DNA of 33,276 nt from Streptomyces jeddahensis (GTDB taxonomy: Bacteria; Actinomycetota; Actinomycetes; Streptomycetales; Streptomycetaceae). Below are positions 30,095-33,276 of the stretch, one piece after another (positions within the stretch are counted from its first letter, which is position 1; every line of letters begins with the position of its first letter). The notes below the pieces were generated by a model that was given only the letters and a program-made list of their open reading frames with translations, searched no databases and was not told the DNA's origin. A program made the translations under genes and the position numbers. Location: positions 1 through 33,276 of the forward strand of contig NZ_LOHS01000015.1 in assembly GCF_001642995.1 (NCBI RefSeq). Direction: 5' to 3'.

Positions 30095-30928
30095 TCAGTC
30101 GTCGTCGGAGACCGGCGCGAAGTCGCCCCGCACGCTCAACTGTTCGCCGTCCGCCTGGGCCGTCACCGCGTACCAGTCGTCGCCTGCGTCCCTTCCGCCG
30201 GGCTTGTGGTTGTACTGGCCCGCGAACGTGTACTCGCCCGGCTGCACCGTCGCTCCGTCCTTGAGCGTCCAGCGGTAGACGAGGAAGCCGTCCTCCTCCT
30301 CCGTCGTGTAGGTGAAGTCCTGCTCGGGCAGGGACCCCCAGCCGCCGGTCGAGGAGACGCCGGGGGTCAGGGCGACGCGCAACTCGACGGTCAGCGACGT
30401 CAGCACCTTGCTCGTCTTGATCGTCACGTCGCTCTGCGACCAGTACTCGCCACTGCCCGGGTCGATCGACCCGTCCGACCACAGGGGGCCGTCCTGGGTG
30501 CGTGCCGCAGGCGGTGCCTGCGAGGTGCGCGACGGCTCAGGCTGCTCCTGTGTGCGCGACGGCGCCGGGCTCGGCTTCGCGGTACGACGCGAAGGGGACG
30601 GCGAAGGCGTCTCGTCCGGCGGTGGTTCAGGGCTCGTCGTGACCGACGGGGACCGCTCCGGGGTCGGCGACACCGCGACGGTCTGTTCGGGGCCGTCGTC
30701 GCGGACGGCGGAGGCGACGGCGTACCCGCAGACGGCCATCAGGCCCGCGACGGCCGCCGTGGCGCCGACGATGCGGGTCCAGCCCAGCACCGGACGCGGC
30801 CGGGGACAGTGGGCGCCCGTCACGTCCGGGGCGGCCATGCCGCGCTCGATGCGTGCCAGCATTCGTGCCCGGTCCGGCTGGTGAGCCTCGGCCGCCGCGC
30901 GCAGCCGGGTGCGCAGTTCGTCGTCCAT
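30095..30928 (-). CDS. membrane-anchored protein with outer domain, probable partner of the sigma factor
   Basis: This 277-residue protein has a short cytoplasmic head (MDDELRTRLRAAAEAHQPDRARMLARIERGMA), one membrane segment near residues 52-72 (IVGATAAVAGLMAVCGYAVASAV), a Pro/Ser/Thr linker of about 80 residues, and a beta-rich outer domain (from about 155: EYWSQSDVTIKTSKVLTSLTVELRVAL, VYRWTLKDGATVQPGEYTFAGQYNHKPGGRDAGDDWYAVTA). The layout fits a sensor or anti-sigma protein. I know similar proteins beside SigE-type sigma genes in other Streptomyces, but their role is not established. TGATG overlap with the sigma gene couples translation. Confidence 0.75.
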   Translation of the reverse strand: MDDELRTRLRAAAEAHQPDRARMLARIERGMAAPDVTGAHCPRPRPVLGWTRIVGATAAVAGLMAVCGYAVASAVRDDGPEQTVAVSPTPERSPSVTTSPEPPPDETPSPSPSRRTAKPSPAPSRTQEQPEPSRTSQAPPAARTQDGPLWSDGSIDPGSGEYWSQSDVTIKTSKVLTSLTVELRVALTPGVSSTGGWGSLPEQDFTYTTEEEDGFLVYRWTLKDGATVQPGEYTFAGQYNHKPGGRDAGDDWYAVTAQADGEQLSVRGDFAPVSDDD

Positions 30929-31497
30929 CAGTCCCTCCCTCCCGCCGGCCGGGTCAGTCTCGGGGCGGTCGCCGCGGTCTGCATCCGCCGGGGCGCGTCC
31001 ACCGCGCCCAGCGACCGCTCCAGTTCCGCCATGGCTTTCGACGTCTGGCTCTTCACCGTACCCACCGAGATGCCGAGGGCGAGCGCGGTGTCCTTCTCCG
31101 ACAGGTCGAAGGCGTGTCGCAGCACGACGCAGGCCCGCTTGCGGAACGGCAGCCGCCGCAGGGCCGCTTGGACGTCGACGACCGCCGACACGTCCGGGTT
31201 CTCGGTCCGTTCGTCGCGGTGCGACCAGAACAGGGCGATACGCCGCCGCTCCCGCACCGCGCTGCGTATCCGCGTACGGGCGAGGTTCGTCACGACGCCC
31301 CGCGCATACGCCACCGGGTGCTCGGCCGCGCGCACCCGGTCCCAGTGATGCCACAGCGCCAATAAGGCATCGGCGGCCAGATCGTCCGCGGCATCCGGCT
31401 CGCCGGTCAACAGATAGGCCAGCCGGGCCAGTTCGGCGTAGTGGTTCTCGAAGAAGGCATGGAACTCCGCGGCGGGGTCGTCGACGGCAGTGCCCAC
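30928..31497 (-). CDS. SigE-family (ECF) RNA polymerase sigma factor with a TTA codon
   Basis: This 189-residue ECF sigma factor has region 2 in EFHAFFENHYAELARLAYLLTGEPDAADDLAADALLALW and region 4 with the helix-turn-helix ALALGISVGTVKSQTSKAMAELE. The GTG start has an AGGGGAGGA SD. Leu45 is encoded by TTA (31363-31365 on the plus strand is TAA, in frame), a rare codon in Streptomyces that needs the bldA tRNA, so production is probably delayed to development. The start of the membrane protein overlaps its stop. Targets are unknown; the pectinases next door are candidates by position only. Confidence 0.9.
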   Translation of the reverse strand: MGTAVDDPAAEFHAFFENHYAELARLAYLLTGEPDAADDLAADALLALWHHWDRVRAAEHPVAYARGVVTNLARTRIRSAVRERRRIALFWSHRDERTENPDVSAVVDVQAALRRLPFRKRACVVLRHAFDLSEKDTALALGISVGTVKSQTSKAMAELERSLGAVDAPRRMQTAATAPRLTRPAGGRD

Positions 31498-31763
31498 GGA
31501 ATCCTCCCCTTCCCCCTGCGCAGCCCGTGTGTATGCGGGTATACGCGTGCGGTGGTGTCCGTGATGTGTGCGGTCTGTGTTGCTCCCGTGCTCGCCGGGG
31601 CGAGGAGCGAGAGCGTATCAGTGACCGCACGAGGATTCGATTGACGTGCACAGGCTCATACGATGCGCCGAGCCCTTTCGTAACACGGAGAAAACCTGAA
31701 ACGGGTTCACGACAGGAACAATCCAGCCAGCATCCGCATGCATGATCCGAGGAGCCCGATCCC
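31498..31763. promoter_or_regulatory. divergent control region between the sigma gene and the NCS2 permease gene
   Basis: This 266-base gap holds both promoters. GTAT (31531-31534) and ATAC (31541-31544) form an inverted repeat in the sigma leader. TTGACG (31641-31646) and TACGAT (31659-31664) are too close together (12 bases) to be a normal pair. A GAGGAG SD lies before the permease ATG. I see no recognisable riboswitch. Confidence 0.3.
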
Positions 31764-33224
31764 ATGCCCGAGACCAGCAAGACGAGCCAGGTGACCGACC
31801 GGCCACCGGCGGGCGGCGCGGCCGCCAACCCCGTGGACCGGTTCTTCCGGATCACCGCACGGGGTTCGTCGTTCGCCCGTGAGATACGCGGCGGCTTCGC
31901 CACGTTCTTCACGATGGCCTACATCCTCGTGCTCAACCCGATCATCCTGGGCAGCGCGAAGGACAAGTTCGGCCACCAGCTGGACGGGGCCGAACTGGTC
32001 ACCGCCACCGCCCTGGTGGCCGCCGTGATGACCGTGATCATGGGCGTCGGCGGAAACCTTCCGCTCGCGCTGGCCGCCGGTCTCGGGCTGAACGCCGTCG
32101 TGGCCTTCCAGATCGCCCCGCTGATGAGCTGGGCCGACGCGATGGGCCTCGTCGTCCTCGAGGGCCTGCTCATCTGCGTCCTGGTCGTCACCGGCCTCCG
32201 GGAAGCCGTCATGCATGCCATTCCGCAGCCGCTGAAGCAGGCCATCAGCGTCGGCATCGGCCTGTTCATCGCGTTCATCGGCTTCGTCGACGCCGGGTTC
32301 GTCACCCGGATCCCGGACGCCGCGAACACCACCGTGCCCGTTCAACTGGGCGGCACCGGCGCCCTGGCCGGATGGCCGATCCTCGTCTTCTGCCTCGGCG
32401 TGCTGCTGACCATCGGGCTGCTGGCGCGCAAGGTGAAGGGCGCGATCCTCATCAGCATCGTCGTGATGACCGTGCTCGCGATCGTCATCAACGCGATCGC
32501 GGACGTGAAGACCTGGGGCCTGACCACGCCCAAGCTGCCCGACGACGTCTTCTCCGCCCCGCACTTCGGACTGCTGGGCGACTTCAGCCTCTTCGGTGCC
32601 TTCGGCCAGGTCAGCGTCATCACCGTGGTGCTGCTGCTGTTCACGCTCATCCTGTCGGACTTCTTCGACACGATGGGCACCGTCGTCGGCATCAGCGCCG
32701 AGGCCGGGCTGCTCGACGAGGACGGCAAGGTGCCCAACCTGGGCCGCGTCCTGCTCATCGACGGTGCCGCGGCGGTCGCCGGCGGTGCCGCGTCCGCGTC
32801 CTCCAGCACCTCGTACATCGAGTCCGCCGCGGGTGTCGGCGAGGGCGCCCGCACGGGCTTCGCGAACCTGATCACGGGTGGGCTGTTCGCGCTGGCGCTG
32901 TTCCTGACGCCGGTGCTCACGATCGTCCCGCTGCAGGCGGCGGCCCCCGCCCTCGTCGCGGTCGGCTTCCTGATGATGACGCAGGTCAAGCACATCGACT
33001 GGGACCGCTACGACATCGCGATCCCCGCGTTCCTGACCATCGCGGTCATGCCGTTCACGTACTCCATCACCAACGGCATCGGCGCCGGCTTCCTCGCGTA
33101 CGTCGTCATCAAGACGGTCCTGGGCAAGGCCCGCGAGGTGCACTGGCTGCTCTGGGGCGCCTCGGCGCTGTTCCTGGTCTACTTCGCGATCGACCCGCTG
33201 GAGCAACTGCTCGGCGTGAAGTGA
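31764..33224 (+). CDS. NCS2-family purine permease (AzgA type)
   Basis: This 486-residue polytopic membrane protein has ITARGSSFAREIRGGFATFFTMAYILVLNP at the start, GLGLNAVVAF, LKQAISVGIGLFIAFIGFVDAGFV, SDFFDTMGTVVGIS, SASSSTSYIESAAGVGEGARTGFANLITG and PLEQLLG at the end. These are the signatures of AzgA-type hypoxanthine/guanine/adenine importers (proton symport). The ATG at 31764 follows GAGGAG with a 12-base gap. It is transcribed away from the sigma gene. It shows no visible link to pectin use. Confidence 0.93.
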   Translation: MPETSKTSQVTDRPPAGGAAANPVDRFFRITARGSSFAREIRGGFATFFTMAYILVLNPIILGSAKDKFGHQLDGAELVTATALVAAVMTVIMGVGGNLPLALAAGLGLNAVVAFQIAPLMSWADAMGLVVLEGLLICVLVVTGLREAVMHAIPQPLKQAISVGIGLFIAFIGFVDAGFVTRIPDAANTTVPVQLGGTGALAGWPILVFCLGVLLTIGLLARKVKGAILISIVVMTVLAIVINAIADVKTWGLTTPKLPDDVFSAPHFGLLGDFSLFGAFGQVSVITVVLLLFTLILSDFFDTMGTVVGISAEAGLLDEDGKVPNLGRVLLIDGAAAVAGGAASASSSTSYIESAAGVGEGARTGFANLITGGLFALALFLTPVLTIVPLQAAAPALVAVGFLMMTQVKHIDWDRYDIAIPAFLTIAVMPFTYSITNGIGAGFLAYVVIKTVLGKAREVHWLLWGASALFLVYFAIDPLEQLLGVK

Positions 33225-33238
33225 CCGCGTAGCTGTGG

Positions 33239-33276
<38 letters not shown>

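Noticed and set aside
31498..31763. Purine riboswitch before the NCS2 permease
   Set aside because: No conserved three-helix core or loop sequences could be recognised.
30095..31912. A 605-codon open frame over the sigma gene and the membrane protein
   Set aside because: The sigma factor is read in another frame over 30928-31497; homology of this frame starts at 30928.

Overview
The window looks like a Streptomyces chromosome segment. Supporting signs are the very high G+C content (about 70% by eye), GTG starts, chains of genes joined by 4-base ATGA/GTGA overlaps, Tat and lipoprotein signals, sugar ABC transporters without their own ATPase, a SigE-type ECF sigma factor with a TTA codon, and a two-hairpin intergenic repeat (697-782) of a kind I remember from many Streptomyces genomes. 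This is recognition by eye; no search was run.

Layout. 1-618: the N-terminal part of a TerD-family protein that runs off the edge. 784-5862 (all minus): a DeoR-type regulator, then a substrate-binding lipoprotein, two permeases and a zinc polyol dehydrogenase, overlapping by 4 bases each. The binding protein resembles the sorbitol/mannitol type (SmoE). 6148-8195: a divergent pair for D-galacturonate oxidation, uronate dehydrogenase (minus) and 5-keto-4-deoxyglucarate dehydratase KdgD (plus). KdgD is coupled to an unrecognised barrel-like protein (8192-9421). 9606-11406: three genes of general type (a DinB/maleylpyruvate-isomerase-like protein, an orphan Phd-type antitoxin, an MBL-fold hydrolase).

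11559-28920 is a large pectin-utilisation locus, all on the plus strand. A GntR/FCD regulator, a DHDPS-family lyase and an IlvD/Edd dehydratase of the L-arabinonate type come first. A strictly overlapping operon follows: two sugar permeases, a secreted PL1 pectate lyase, a Gfo/Idh/MocA oxidoreductase, a DUF6807 protein and a cytoplasmic GH43. Next come a secreted PL1-CE8 fusion (pectate lyase plus pectin methylesterase), a sugar-binding lipoprotein, a CE12 rhamnogalacturonan acetylesterase, a second PL1 pectate lyase, a Tat-exported CE8 pectin methylesterase, and a 29-codon relic. 29123-29953 is a PL3 pectate lyase on the minus strand.

30095-31497 (minus) is a SigE-type sigma factor followed by a membrane-anchored protein with a Pro/Ser linker and an outer beta-rich domain. 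The only TTA codon I found in any gene of the window is in this sigma gene. 31764-33224 is an NCS2 purine permease, and the window ends in a GCC repeat.

How it fits together (inference): exported esterases remove methyl and acetyl groups, PL1/PL3 lyases cut the galacturonan backbone, the ABC transporter imports oligosaccharides, cytoplasmic GH43 and perhaps the Gfo/Idh-DUF6807 pair trim them, and galacturonate and pentonic acids are funnelled to 2-oxoglutarate semialdehyde. Several pathway steps (galactarate dehydratase, semialdehyde dehydrogenase, transporter ATPase) are not in the window. The least understood parts are the Gfo/Idh-DUF6807 pair and the barrel protein coupled to KdgD.
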